Positions 1 to 8,052 of a stretch of 59,112 nt of DNA are shown piece after piece. Positions within the stretch are counted from its first letter, which is position 1. Every line of letters begins with the position of its first letter. The position numbers and the translations under genes are program-made. The stretch lies in the NCBI GenBank assembly GCA_964347345.1, contig CAYFYB010000008.1, positions 1 through 59,112 on the forward strand, read 5' to 3'. This stretch comes from JAJISG01 sp964347345 (GTDB lineage: Archaea; Thermoplasmatota; Thermoplasmata; RBG-16-68-12; JAJISG01). Under the pieces are notes generated by a model. It was not told the DNA's origin, ran no database searches, and saw nothing but the letters and a program-made list of their open reading frames with translations.

Positions 1-179
1 CTTCTTCGACAATCCAGGCCGTTTCGTGTCACGAGGCCGTTGGTCTGATGGCCTGAGCGGCCCGACAAAAACTCCTGCTTGCCTAGTACAATACAACAAC
101 CTTGGTACTATTTAAGTCTGTCTTTCCAGGATGCCAAAGGTAGGAATGATACGCTTGGCGCGACAAGGGCTCTAGCCAG
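1..179. other. No callable gene; leftward TATA-like box
   Basis: I see no convincing coding sequence here. A TATA-like element (ACTTAAATAGT on the minus strand, about 107-117) points left and would start a transcript near position 85-90, so a gene beginning here and running off the left edge is possible. The short readable frames in 1-90 show no recognisable family. The stretch also holds a small palindrome (CGTGTCACG) between two copies of AGGCCGTT. Confidence 0.3.
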
Positions 180-899
180 CTAACGAACCATCGTACCGGC
201 GAACCTTTGCCGGAAGACTGCACCTGTGAGCAACAAGGCAGAACCGAAGATATGGGCCCAGGCGACAATAGAAGCCACCCCTATGGCTTGTGAACCGGTG
301 GATGTGAAGGGCACGGTTCCGATGGCGACAAGTCCACCGATGCCCATGAGCCCGTTAACGACGTAGAGTCCTCTCACTACGATTTCCGTTCGATTGCCAC
401 CGAATAGATAAGCTGCGAAGAGGGTGGACAGCCCAAGGAAGAAGTACCCCAGGATGTCCAGGGCGAACAGGGCCGAACCCGGATTGGCAGCGACTCAGAC
501 CTCCAGCCCAAGTGTGTTGCCCGTCATGACGGCCTGCCGCACGAAGGTGAGTTGGATACCGTAGTTGGCACTCACCAGAACTGCGTAGATGACAGCGAAT
601 AGCAGAGCCAACTGACTGAGGACTTAGCGCTCGACAGAGGTGGCACAGTGCAGGCTGGTCATCACCGCGACCACGGTCACGGCGAGGGTTAGCCATAGCA
701 CGTAGACGATCAGGTGAACATCCTCGAAGTTGGCGGTGTATGCCTCGATGGATGTCCAGGGTTCCCGATTGAACGCCAGGACGACCGCCACAGAGGCGAG
801 GACAACCAGTCCCGCTATTAGCGCCGAGGCGAACCCAACCCTAGCTTCGAGGGGGACCTGGGGGTTTCCCATGCTTATCGGCATGGTGGCAGCCCTCAC
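180..899 (-). pseudogene. Decayed multi-pass membrane protein gene
   Basis: One reading frame of 240 codons runs the whole length but is cut by two in-frame stops, TAA at 624-626 and TGA at 495-497. All three pieces encode hydrophobic helices, about six in total, for example around GLVVLASVAVVLAF, LALLFAVIYAVLVSANYG and IFGSALLLTGAVF. Its GTG start overlaps the stop of the upstream membrane protein (GTGA at 896-899), so the two were once translationally coupled. Because the frame is preserved between the stops, the decay looks recent, or the stops are assembly errors. I do not recognise the family. Since TAA and TGA are both involved, recoding of a single codon does not explain it. Confidence 0.7.
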
Positions 900-1765
900 G
901 ATCTCGGTGCGATTAGGGGACGATCTTCTGTGGTCTGCAACGCCCCTGGTTCCACCTGCAGGAGCCAGACCAAGACGAGGCCGTAGACCAAGGAGTCCGC
1001 CAGAAGCTCCAAGGAATGGAAGGGGATAATTGCTGCGGGCACCGAGGTCTGGGTCAACAGGGGCAGGAGCGCTCCCGGGATGTATAGGAGGGTGGCCATT
1101 GCCAGGAAGGAGATCAACCGGCTCTCGCGGAGTACAACTAGGATGGGGAAGAGGGCCGCAACGTACAGAAGGCCGCGGGCGAGTTCAAGGGGTATGATGA
1201 CGCTTATGGGCGGCAAGACCAGACCAATACCCGCTTGGGTGTAGTACTCCAACACATAGGGACCAACCAGGGCTCCAAAGAAGTAGTAGATGGGCAGATA
1301 CAGGGCCGAGGCAGCCGCTATTCTCCAGGTCCAAGACCACTGAGAGCGGAAGGCCAGGTGTTTCCGGAGGGCCTCGCGGAAGCTGGGCCCACCCGGCTGG
1401 GTGAGAAGTAAGTAGCTCGCGAGGCCCACTTGGGCGAGGGCAAAGCCCGCTACCACGGGCAGGGCTGCCAGGAGCTGCCAGACAGAGGAGAAGACAGTCG
1501 TGTAGAAGTAGCCCTCCACCATGCCGCTGGCATACTCGATGATCAAGAGAGCGAACCAAAGTAGCCCGAGGAGGTGGGACCTTCTCAGGCTTAGCCGTGG
1601 GACGAGCCACGCGAGCACCAGGCCAAGGAGGACACCGTTCATCACCGCCAGACCAATCGTGACGAGGTTCAGGGGCTCCCCGGCTAGCCCTCGAGAAGCA
1701 AGGTCGAGGAGGAAGAGGGCTGCAATGAGCCCTGCGATACGCGGTGGTGAGGGGGTGAGTTTCAT
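896..1765 (-). CDS. Multi-pass integral membrane protein, unknown function
   Basis: This is a protein of about 289 residues with roughly eight hydrophobic segments and a short basic loop region (FREALRKHLAFRSQWSW) near the middle. I chose the ATG at 1765 over a start at 1813 because a TATA-like CCTTATCAC lies about 25-30 nt upstream of it, giving a leaderless mRNA, and because the protein then opens with a short basic stretch followed by the first helix. It overlaps the downstream decayed membrane gene by four bases, so both probably formed one operon. No catalytic motif or family signature is visible to me, and transport or a membrane-structural role would be a guess. Confidence 0.7.
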   Translation of the reverse strand: MKLTPSPPRIAGLIAALFLLDLASRGLAGEPLNLVTIGLAVMNGVLLGLVLAWLVPRLSLRRSHLLGLLWFALLIIEYASGMVEGYFYTTVFSSVWQLLAALPVVAGFALAQVGLASYLLLTQPGGPSFREALRKHLAFRSQWSWTWRIAAASALYLPIYYFFGALVGPYVLEYYTQAGIGLVLPPISVIIPLELARGLLYVAALFPILVVLRESRLISFLAMATLLYIPGALLPLLTQTSVPAAIIPFHSLELLADSLVYGLVLVWLLQVEPGALQTTEDRPLIAPRS

Positions 1766-1844
1766 TGGATTGGCGTGAACCGAGGTCCAGTGATAAGGCT
1801 TTTCCCTGACCAATTCGGGAGGGTCGGGCTGAAGAGGATGTCAA

Positions 1845-2519
1845 TCACGGTCCCCGGAGCCTTGCCTCGAGTCCCCTGAGGACGTCCGGCAGGTCAGAGA
1901 AAGCCTCAATCTCTGCGTGGGGGCCCACTTCCCTGAGGGAGGCGATGTCCCCATACCCATATCTGGCCGCCACAGTCCAGGCTCCGGCGGCCCGTCCGGC
2001 CAGTATGTCCACGGGGGCATCCCCGACGATCACGCACTCCTCGGGAGGCCTCTGGACTGCCCGGGCCGCATGGAGGACTAGGTCGGGTTCTGGTTTAGGG
2101 CGGGCAACTTCGTCCCCGCCAACGAAGGCAGTGAAGTAGCGGTCGAGGCCGGCCACTTGGAGCATCCGACGCGCGACCTCCCGCCGCCGAGTGGTCATGG
2201 TCCCTATGGGGCGTCCTGCCAGAACTTCGAGGGTCTCTCTCACGCCTGGGTAGGGTCGGAAACCACCCTCCACGCGTTCCACGAAGTGGCGATAGTAGCG
2301 GTTGGCGATATCGTCGACGAGGGGTCCCTCCATCCCTCTCAGGATGGCCATCTGTCGGTGGACGGGCATGCCGATGAGGGGTCGAAGCTCCTCCAGCTTC
2401 AGAGGGGGCTCCTTCACCTCGATCAGTGCGGCGTTCATTGTCTCTACGATGACTTCCAGGGTGTCGAAGAGCGTACCATCGATGTCCAGGAGTAGCGCCA
2501 GGCGCAAAGGAATCCTCAT
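1845..2519 (-). CDS. HAD-superfamily phosphatase (phosphoglycolate phosphatase-like)
   Basis: This 224-residue hydrolase has all HAD motifs. Motif I is LLDIDGTLFDT (nucleophile D12, acid/base D14), motif II is the Thr in GTMTTRRR, the motif III lysine is in RPKPEPD, and motif IV is VIVGDAPVDILAGRAAG. The helical cap between motif I and II is the class of phosphoglycolate phosphatase and pyrophosphatase PpaX. It is a soluble cytoplasmic enzyme, and the true substrate cannot be read from the sequence. A TATA-like GCTTAAGA sits about 25 nt before the ATG, which supports this start. It is the first gene before the membrane-protein pair on the same strand, with its own promoter. Confidence 0.85.
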   Translation of the reverse strand: MRIPLRLALLLDIDGTLFDTLEVIVETMNAALIEVKEPPLKLEELRPLIGMPVHRQMAILRGMEGPLVDDIANRYYRHFVERVEGGFRPYPGVRETLEVLAGRPIGTMTTRRREVARRMLQVAGLDRYFTAFVGGDEVARPKPEPDLVLHAARAVQRPPEECVIVGDAPVDILAGRAAGAWTVAARYGYGDIASLREVGPHAEIEAFSDLPDVLRGLEARLRGP

Positions 2520-2679
2520 AGGCAGAATCAGTGCTATGTCTTAAGCTGCTTTGCCCGCCTCTCGGGGTTCCCGACATCTGGGCTAAGGCCCTTTGGCTAA
2601 CGCGGACGATTCAGACACTATTGACCTCGCAGCCGGTCAAGGTCTGTGCCGACCTACCTTGGCCCCGGTGGAGAGCGGG

Positions 2680-2913
2680 CTACAGATCCACTGGCTCAAA
2701 CGACGAGAAGGGTTCCTGACACTCGGGGAGGTTGCTGAGTTTCTCATACTCACAAACCTTCTCGAAGTCCTTCCACATGGTTCGGACCGCCTCATTCTTG
2801 TGCGCCTCCTCAATGGCCTCGGTCGACTTCCACTCGAAGACCTCGACGATGGAACCGTCCCGGGCGCGCATCACCAACGGAGGCCGATTCGTCACCAGAG
2901 CCAGGACGTCCAT
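2680..2913 (-). CDS. Small dimeric alpha/beta-barrel-like protein
   Basis: This 77-residue protein reads like the C-terminal two thirds of the small ferredoxin-like (dimeric alpha-beta barrel / monooxygenase-like) proteins. A strand ending in DGSIVEVFEWKS is followed by a helix EAHKNEAVRTMWKDFEKVCEY and an acidic tail. The usual first strand is short or missing. The gene is nevertheless probably complete: a strong TATA box at 2941-2948 lies 28 nt upstream of the ATG, exactly right for a leaderless mRNA. It is monocistronic, between the HAD gene and L40e. Enzymatic activity is not evident. Confidence 0.65.
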   Translation of the reverse strand: MDVLALVTNRPPLVMRARDGSIVEVFEWKSTEAIEEAHKNEAVRTMWKDFEKVCEYEKLSNLPECQEPFSSFEPVDL

Positions 2914-2940
2914 TTGGGTCGATTGAGGTCTGCATGGAGT

Positions 2941-2948
2941 ATATAAAA
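2941..2948 (-). promoter_or_regulatory. TATA box of the small barrel gene
   Basis: TTTTATAT read on the minus strand, 28 nt before the ATG at 2913. The transcript would begin at or next to the start codon. The following 250 bases up to L40e hold no gene that I can support. Confidence 0.7.
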
Positions 2949-3201
2949 GTGCCTAACGAGTCTGTCATAGTGTCTAAGCATCGGGCCTGGAAAGGCTTAA
3001 CTCCAGATACTGTCCTATAGAGGTTACCTTCGGAATGATCGGGAAAAAGTGGACCCTTCTAACACCGATGGCGAGAAAGCGGCTTGTCTCGAAGTTTTCT
3101 ATGACAGTGAATTATGAGCTACGGTTTTGGACAGGAACTCCCCCCTGATCTATCCCCCGAGACGCAAGTCTTTATGAAGGTCCGTCCTCTACGTCCCTGA
3201 C

Positions 3202-3351
3202 ATGGCACGCTTCCCTGAGGCCGAGGCCCGCCTCCTCTTCAAGAAGATCTGTATGAAGTGCTACGCCCGGAATGCCATAAGGGCGACCCAGTGCAGGAAG
3301 TGTGGCAGCACGGATCTCAGGCTTAAGGCGAGAGAGTTCCGTCGGAAGTGA
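3202..3351 (+). CDS. rpl40e: 50S ribosomal protein L40e
   Basis: A 49-residue zinc-ribbon ribosomal protein of the archaeal and eukaryotic large subunit, equivalent to the tail of the eukaryotic ubiquitin-L40 fusion. It starts MARFPEAEARLLFKKICMKC and carries the four zinc ligands as CMKC and CRKC, followed by the basic tail LRLKAREFRRK. Length and motif spacing match the family. A TATA-like TCTTTATGA about 28 nt before the ATG supports a leaderless transcript. It is one of the clearest archaeal markers in the window. Confidence 0.95.
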   Translation: MARFPEAEARLLFKKICMKCYARNAIRATQCRKCGSTDLRLKAREFRRK

Positions 3352-3420
3352 TGATTCTCCTTCTCCCCCATGAGTGTGGCCTCCCTCTGGCTTTCATCCA
3401 ATCGTGACACGATTTCGCGA

Positions 3421-3430
3421 TTCTTTATAA
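3421..3430 (+). promoter_or_regulatory. TATA box of the nikR-like gene
   Basis: TTCTTTATAA ends 24 nt before the ATG at 3454. This decides the start at 3454 against the longer frame opening at 3370, whose extra residues are not homologous to NikR. Confidence 0.65.
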
Positions 3431-3453
3431 GCAGGTATTACCATGATTCCCTG

Positions 3454-3867
3454 ATGGCATCTTCATCCAAGGTTGCCAGGACAGGGATTTCCATTCCCGA
3501 GAACCTTCTCAAGGACTTAGACCTCTTCGTCCGTTCCACATCCTACTCCAACCGCTCTGAGGCCATTCGGGACGCCGTGAAGAGCCTGATACACGAACAC
3601 AGGACTTTGATGGTAGGAGAGGGGGAGAGGTTTGGTGCCGTCATGGCCCTCTTCGACCTCCATGAGAAGGGAGCATCAGACCTATTACATCGGGTGCAGC
3701 ACGAGTACAGCGATGTGGTCAACACCGTCACCCATGTCCACCTGGTGGACCTGCGGAATTGCCTGGAGCTCCTAGTTGTAAGGGGGAAGGCCGAGAGGGT
3801 GAACGAGCTCATCAACCATCTCGTGGGCAGCAAGGGCGTAAAGGACATTAAGTCCATCATGCTCTGA
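3454..3867 (+). CDS. nikR: NikR-type nickel-responsive regulator
   Basis: A 137-residue transcription factor. The N-terminal ribbon-helix-helix (RTGISIPENLLKDLDLF ... SNRSEAIRDAVKSLI) binds DNA. The C-terminal ACT-like domain carries the metal site: a His in VQHEYSDVV, the pair HVH in THVHLVDLRNCLELLVVRG, and the Cys of RNC, matching the NikR pattern of three His and one Cys. Length is right for NikR. The family represses nickel uptake when nickel is abundant. No nickel transporter lies in this window, so the target is elsewhere. The next gene starts five bases after its stop and may be cotranscribed, although it has no obvious link to nickel. Confidence 0.88.
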   Translation: MASSSKVARTGISIPENLLKDLDLFVRSTSYSNRSEAIRDAVKSLIHEHRTLMVGEGERFGAVMALFDLHEKGASDLLHRVQHEYSDVVNTVTHVHLVDLRNCLELLVVRGKAERVNELINHLVGSKGVKDIKSIML

Positions 3868-3872
3868 CACCC

Positions 3873-4850
3873 ATGCAGCCCCCGACGCTGGAGGATGTCT
3901 ACAAGGCCCGGGAAGTCGTAAGAAGGTATCTCGATCCAACGCCGCTGTTGCGCTCTCCCCAGCTCTCAAGGGCCCTGGGGTTTGAGGTCTTGATTAAGAT
4001 GGAGAGTCTCCTTCCCACGGGGGCCTTCAAGGTGAGGGGCGGCCTCAACCTGGTCTCCCAGCTATCGCAGAAGGAGAAGGAGGCCGGAATCATTGCTGCT
4101 TCTACCGGGAACCACGGCCAATCCTTGGCCTACGCTTCCAGTCTGGTAGGTGTGAAGGCTATCATCGGGGCTCCAGAAGGTGCCAACCTATTCAAAGTGA
4201 GGTCTATGGAGGCCCTCGGAGCAGAGGTCGTTCTTCACGGTAAGGACTACGATGAAGCAAGGGAGTGGGTGGAGAAGGAAGCCTTGCAGAAAGGGTACAG
4301 ATACATCCACTCAGCCAACGAGCCCCTCCTCATAGCAGGCGTGGGCACCGCTCCTCTGGAAGTCCTGGAGCAGGAGCCTGGGGCGGATGTCTTCCTGGTT
4401 CCCGTAGGAGGAGGCAGCGGGGCCTCGGCCTACTGCACGGTGGTCAAGGCCTTGAAGCCCACAGCCCAAGTCATCGGTGTGCAGTCCGAAAGGGCTCCCG
4501 CAGTCTACAGGTCATGGAAGGAACGACGGATGGTGGAGATGCCAAGTTCCGACACCTTCGCCGAGGGCCTGCAGACGAGGGTCCCCTTCGAGCTGACTAC
4601 CAAGATTCTCTGGGACAAGCTGGATGATTTCCTACTGGTTTCCGATGACGAACTCTGGAGGGCCATCGCTACGTACCTTTTGGAGGCACACCTGGTGGCG
4701 GAGGGCGCGGCGGGGGCACCCTTGGCAGCCGCCTACAAGTACAGGGATCGCTGGAGAGGCAAGAGGGTCGTCCTCGTGCTCACGGGCCACAACATCAGCC
4801 AGGAGAATCTCGGGAAGGTGTTGAGGGATTATGAGCCCTTTGAGGCCTGA
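3873..4850 (+). CDS. ilvA: Threonine/serine dehydratase-like PLP enzyme
   Basis: A 325-residue fold-type II PLP enzyme of the threonine dehydratase family, which turns threonine into 2-oxobutanoate and ammonia. The PLP lysine is in LLPTGAFKVRGG (about K53), the substrate loop is ASTGNHGQS and the phosphate-binding glycine loop is VPVGGGSGASA. It has no C-terminal ACT domain, so it is the short, catabolic or unregulated form. It follows nikR by five bases and ends by overlapping the convergent topA by 22 bases. A serine racemase or related activity cannot be excluded from sequence alone. Confidence 0.82.
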   Translation: MQPPTLEDVYKAREVVRRYLDPTPLLRSPQLSRALGFEVLIKMESLLPTGAFKVRGGLNLVSQLSQKEKEAGIIAASTGNHGQSLAYASSLVGVKAIIGAPEGANLFKVRSMEALGAEVVLHGKDYDEAREWVEKEALQKGYRYIHSANEPLLIAGVGTAPLEVLEQEPGADVFLVPVGGGSGASAYCTVVKALKPTAQVIGVQSERAPAVYRSWKERRMVEMPSSDTFAEGLQTRVPFELTTKILWDKLDDFLLVSDDELWRAIATYLLEAHLVAEGAAGAPLAAAYKYRDRWRGKRVVLVLTGHNISQENLGKVLRDYEPFEA

Positions 4851-7132
4851 GGCTTCCTGGTCCTCGAGGGGCATTCCATGTTCAGGCATGTGTCCCAAGG
4901 TCTCCTCCCTGAGAAGACCCTCACCGTTGGCAAGCCGCAGGAACTGCAGACTTTCCGTAAAGGTTGAATGCGACCTCGCTGGGGTAGAGGATAGGTCACC
5001 CTACACTCCGGATAGCCTCTGCACCCGACGAAGCGTTTGTGGTTTCGAGAGTGACGGATGACCAGGTCCTGACCGCAAGATGGGCATACGCCCACCCGAT
5101 TTCGTCTCAGGAAAACCTCACACTCCTCATTGATGCATTGGTCCTCCGTCTTGCGACCATAGGTGACTCTGACCATGGGCACACTGCAGGCTTCACAATT
5201 CTTGCCTGCAGGTTCTATCATCCCCCGGCTCGGCAGGCTGTAGGTTACTGTGCACTCTGGATAGCCTTCGCAGCCCACGAAGGGACGTCTTCGTCCCCGA
5301 CGGGACCTTCGAATGACCAGAGGCTTCCCACACTTCAAGCACGTTCCCAGGACCCGTTGCTCTCGAAGGGCCGCCTTGATTTGCCGCCCAATGGCCTCTT
5401 CGTGCTTCTGGAGGGTGACCACGGAATCCTCCAGCATCTCCCGTGACTCCTTGACGACCTCCTCGAGGCCTTTCCTTCCATTGGCGATGGCATCCATCTC
5501 CTCCTCCAGTAGCGCTGTCATCTTCGACTCCGTGATCTCCTGGGCGTGTTCCTTGAGGGCCGAGATGAGGCTGCGACCGGAAGGAGTGGGTTGAATGGGG
5601 TCCCCTTGGACGTATCGTCGGTCGTAGAGCTTCTGGATGGTCTCATGTCGGGTGGATTTGGTCCCTAGGCCCAGCTTCTCCATCTGCTGGATGAGGGTCC
5701 CCTGGGAATATCGGGGCGGAGGCTGTGTCTCCCCCTGGACCATCTCGATCTGAAGGACCGTCACCTCTTCTCCTTCTTGGAGAACGGGCAGCGTGACCTC
5801 CCGGAGGGTGATGTAGGGGTAGTAGGAACGCCATCCTGCCTTGAGGATATTCTGGCCCGAGGCCGTGAATCTCTCGCCCCGGATATCCAAGGTGGCACTG
5901 GAAGACCGAATCAGGGCATCAGGCGCCATCGTGGCCATGAATCGACGGACGACGAGTTCGTAGACCTTCCAACGGTCGCCCTTGAGCTTGGCCCTGGTGG
6001 CCGCTTCGACGGGGTGAATGGGCGGGTGGTCCGTGGCCTCTTTCTTCCCCCTCGTGGGTCTTGGGCGCATCTCCCTCTCAAGGCGGCGGACCTCATCCCC
6101 CAGCCCAGAGTTCTCTAACCGCTGCAGGATTCCTCTGAGGTCTAGGCTCTTGGGGTAGACCGTATTGTCCGTCCGCGGATAGCTGATGAAACCCGAGTTG
6201 TACAGGTCCTCCGCCACGCTCATGGCCCGGTAGGCCGAGAGGCCGATGCGGGTGGCTTGGGCGAGGAAGGCAGTTGTGTTGAAGGGGGCGGGCGGGCGAT
6301 CTCTCTTCTCCGTCTCATTGTAGGCGGCTACGGAAGCCACTCTGGCCCCCTCAAGCTTCGCCGTGACGGCCTCTGCCTCATCCTTCTCCCAGAAGCGACC
6401 GTGCTCGTGCTCCCCCGTGAAGGTCTCGTCCTTTTCGAAAGTGGCCTGGACGCTCCAGAAGGGACGGGCCTCGAAGGCCTGGATCTCCTCCTCCTTCTCG
6501 ACGACGAGGGCTAGGGTAGGGCTCTGGACGCGGCCGATACTCAGGTAGTCTTGCCACACCTGGTTGGCTGCTCTGGACACAAAGCGGGTCAGCGTTGCCC
6601 CCCAGGCGAGGTCGATGAGCTGGCGGGACTCGGCAGAGCGGGCCAAGGGGTTATCCACCTCCACAGGCTGTGAGAAGGCCGTTCCTACCTCTGCGGGCGT
6701 GAGGGCGCTGAAGCGGACCCTCCGCACCTTGATGCTGGGGTTCACCTCTGTGATGATCTCGAGGGCCTCGACGCCTATGAGTTCCCCTTCCCTGTCGTAA
6801 TCGGTGGCAATGACAACCTCCTGGGCGTCTCCCGCCAGGGCCCTGAGGGCCCTGACGATCCTCCCTTCTGTTACACTCCTCTCAGGCTCGGCCCAGACCA
6901 GCTCCTTCGGGTTCACCTTCGTCCATGAAGAGAACTCCTTAGGATAGTCCCACCCGACGATGTGGCCTCGGAGCCCCAAGACAATGTGCTCGATTCCCTC
7001 GGTAGTGAAATGGTAGGCGGGTACCTTCTCCACGAATTCCCTCTTGTGGGCACCCTTGGAAAGGATGGCGGCAATCTTGACGGCCGCCGCATTCTTCTCA
7101 GCAATGATAAGCCTCTTCAACGCCCGTTTCAT
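4829..7132 (-). CDS. topA: DNA topoisomerase I (type IA)
   Basis: A type IA topoisomerase of about 767 residues that relaxes negative supercoils. Visible parts are the N-terminal Toprim domain (LIIAEKNAAAVKIAAIL; ATDYDREGELIG), the catalytic tyrosine in GFISYPRTDNTVYP, the decatenation-type core with TRHETIQKLYDRRYV, and a C-terminal array of four Cys4 zinc fingers in two repeats (GTCLKCGKPLVIRRS; KNCEACSVPMVRV; GVCPSCGQDLVIRHS; KVCSSCGLPTVRV). A TATA box, TTATATAA at 7144-7151, is only 12 nt before the ATG at 7132. A leaderless mRNA would therefore begin near an in-frame TTG at 7120, which may be the real start. There is no helicase domain, so this is not reverse gyrase. Confidence 0.93.
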   Translation of the reverse strand: MKRALKRLIIAEKNAAAVKIAAILSKGAHKREFVEKVPAYHFTTEGIEHIVLGLRGHIVGWDYPKEFSSWTKVNPKELVWAEPERSVTEGRIVRALRALAGDAQEVVIATDYDREGELIGVEALEIITEVNPSIKVRRVRFSALTPAEVGTAFSQPVEVDNPLARSAESRQLIDLAWGATLTRFVSRAANQVWQDYLSIGRVQSPTLALVVEKEEEIQAFEARPFWSVQATFEKDETFTGEHEHGRFWEKDEAEAVTAKLEGARVASVAAYNETEKRDRPPAPFNTTAFLAQATRIGLSAYRAMSVAEDLYNSGFISYPRTDNTVYPKSLDLRGILQRLENSGLGDEVRRLEREMRPRPTRGKKEATDHPPIHPVEAATRAKLKGDRWKVYELVVRRFMATMAPDALIRSSSATLDIRGERFTASGQNILKAGWRSYYPYITLREVTLPVLQEGEEVTVLQIEMVQGETQPPPRYSQGTLIQQMEKLGLGTKSTRHETIQKLYDRRYVQGDPIQPTPSGRSLISALKEHAQEITESKMTALLEEEMDAIANGRKGLEEVVKESREMLEDSVVTLQKHEEAIGRQIKAALREQRVLGTCLKCGKPLVIRRSRRGRRRPFVGCEGYPECTVTYSLPSRGMIEPAGKNCEACSVPMVRVTYGRKTEDQCINEECEVFLRRNRVGVCPSCGQDLVIRHSRNHKRFVGCRGYPECRVTYPLPQRGRIQPLRKVCSSCGLPTVRVFSGRRPWDTCLNMECPSRTRKPQASKGS

Positions 7133-7193
7133 GAGGGCCCTGTTATATAACTTTGGTGAGCGAGTTCTCAGACCTGGGAGCGTTCGGCCAGTT

Positions 7194-8051
7194 CTAGGAG
7201 AGGAGCTTGGGTACCTCGGAGGGTACTGTGGCCACGGGAACGCCTGCGGCCCTGAAGGCCTCAATCTTGCTCTTGGCCGTGCCCCGCCCCCGAGTGATGA
7301 TGGCACCGGCGTGCCCCATCCTCCTGCCAGGTGGCGCCGTCTGCCCGGCGACGTATGCCACTACAGGCTTGGTGACCTCCCGCTTGATGAACTCGGCGGC
7401 TTCCTCCTCAGCGGTGCCTCCGATCTCACCCACCAGGGCGATATGCTCTGTCTCCTCATCTTCCTGGAAGAGCCGTAGGGCTTCCACGAAGTTGGTGCCG
7501 ATGATGGCGTCGCCCCCGATGCCGATACAGGTGCTCTGCCCTCGTCCGCTCTCGGTGATGGCGTTGACTATCTCGTAGGTGAGGGTGCCGGAGCGGGAAA
7601 TGACGCCCACGGACCCGGGCCTGAAGATGTGTCCTGGCATGATTCCCACCTTCGACTTGCCGGGGGAGATGATGCCAGGGCAGTTGGGTCCGATGACCGT
7701 TGTCCCTCGGAACCGCCCGTACGAAACGATGTCCAGGGCGTCGTGGAAGGGGATTCGTTCGGTGATGAGCACCAGGAGGCGAATGCCGGTCTCTAGGGCC
7801 TCAATGGCGGCATCCTTGGCGTACGGTGCGGGAACCAGGAAGAAGGATGTGTCCGCCCCTTTCGCGTCGACGGCCTCCTCCACGCCGTTGTACACGGGGA
7901 CGCCGTGGACATCCTCCCCACCGCGGCCGGGCGTGACGCCGGCGACCACCTTCGTCCCATAGTCTAGGGAGGCCTTGGTATGGAACCTGCCCTGATGGCC
8001 CGTGATGCCCTGGACCACGACCCTCGAGTTCTCATCCAGAAGGACAGACAT
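7194..8051 (-). CDS. sucD: Succinyl-CoA synthetase alpha subunit
   Basis: A 285-residue alpha subunit that binds CoA and carries the phosphohistidine in succinate + CoA + NTP to succinyl-CoA + NDP + Pi. Visible features are the CoA-binding Rossmann start (VVVQGITGHQGRFHT), GPNCPGIISPG, and the active-site histidine in RRMGHAGAIITRGRGTA. Its ATG lies one base past the TAA of sucC, so the pair is translated together. It acts in the TCA cycle, or in fatty-acid or propionate-derived succinate use. Confidence 0.95.
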   Translation of the reverse strand: MSVLLDENSRVVVQGITGHQGRFHTKASLDYGTKVVAGVTPGRGGEDVHGVPVYNGVEEAVDAKGADTSFFLVPAPYAKDAAIEALETGIRLLVLITERIPFHDALDIVSYGRFRGTTVIGPNCPGIISPGKSKVGIMPGHIFRPGSVGVISRSGTLTYEIVNAITESGRGQSTCIGIGGDAIIGTNFVEALRLFQEDEETEHIALVGEIGGTAEEEAAEFIKREVTKPVVAYVAGQTAPPGRRMGHAGAIITRGRGTAKSKIEAFRAAGVPVATVPSEVPKLLS

Positions 8052-8052
8052 G

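Noticed and set aside
3001..3200. Possible small RNA or second gene between the barrel gene and L40e
   Set aside because: Only scattered TATA-like words were seen; no stable hairpin, coding frame or conserved motif could be supported.
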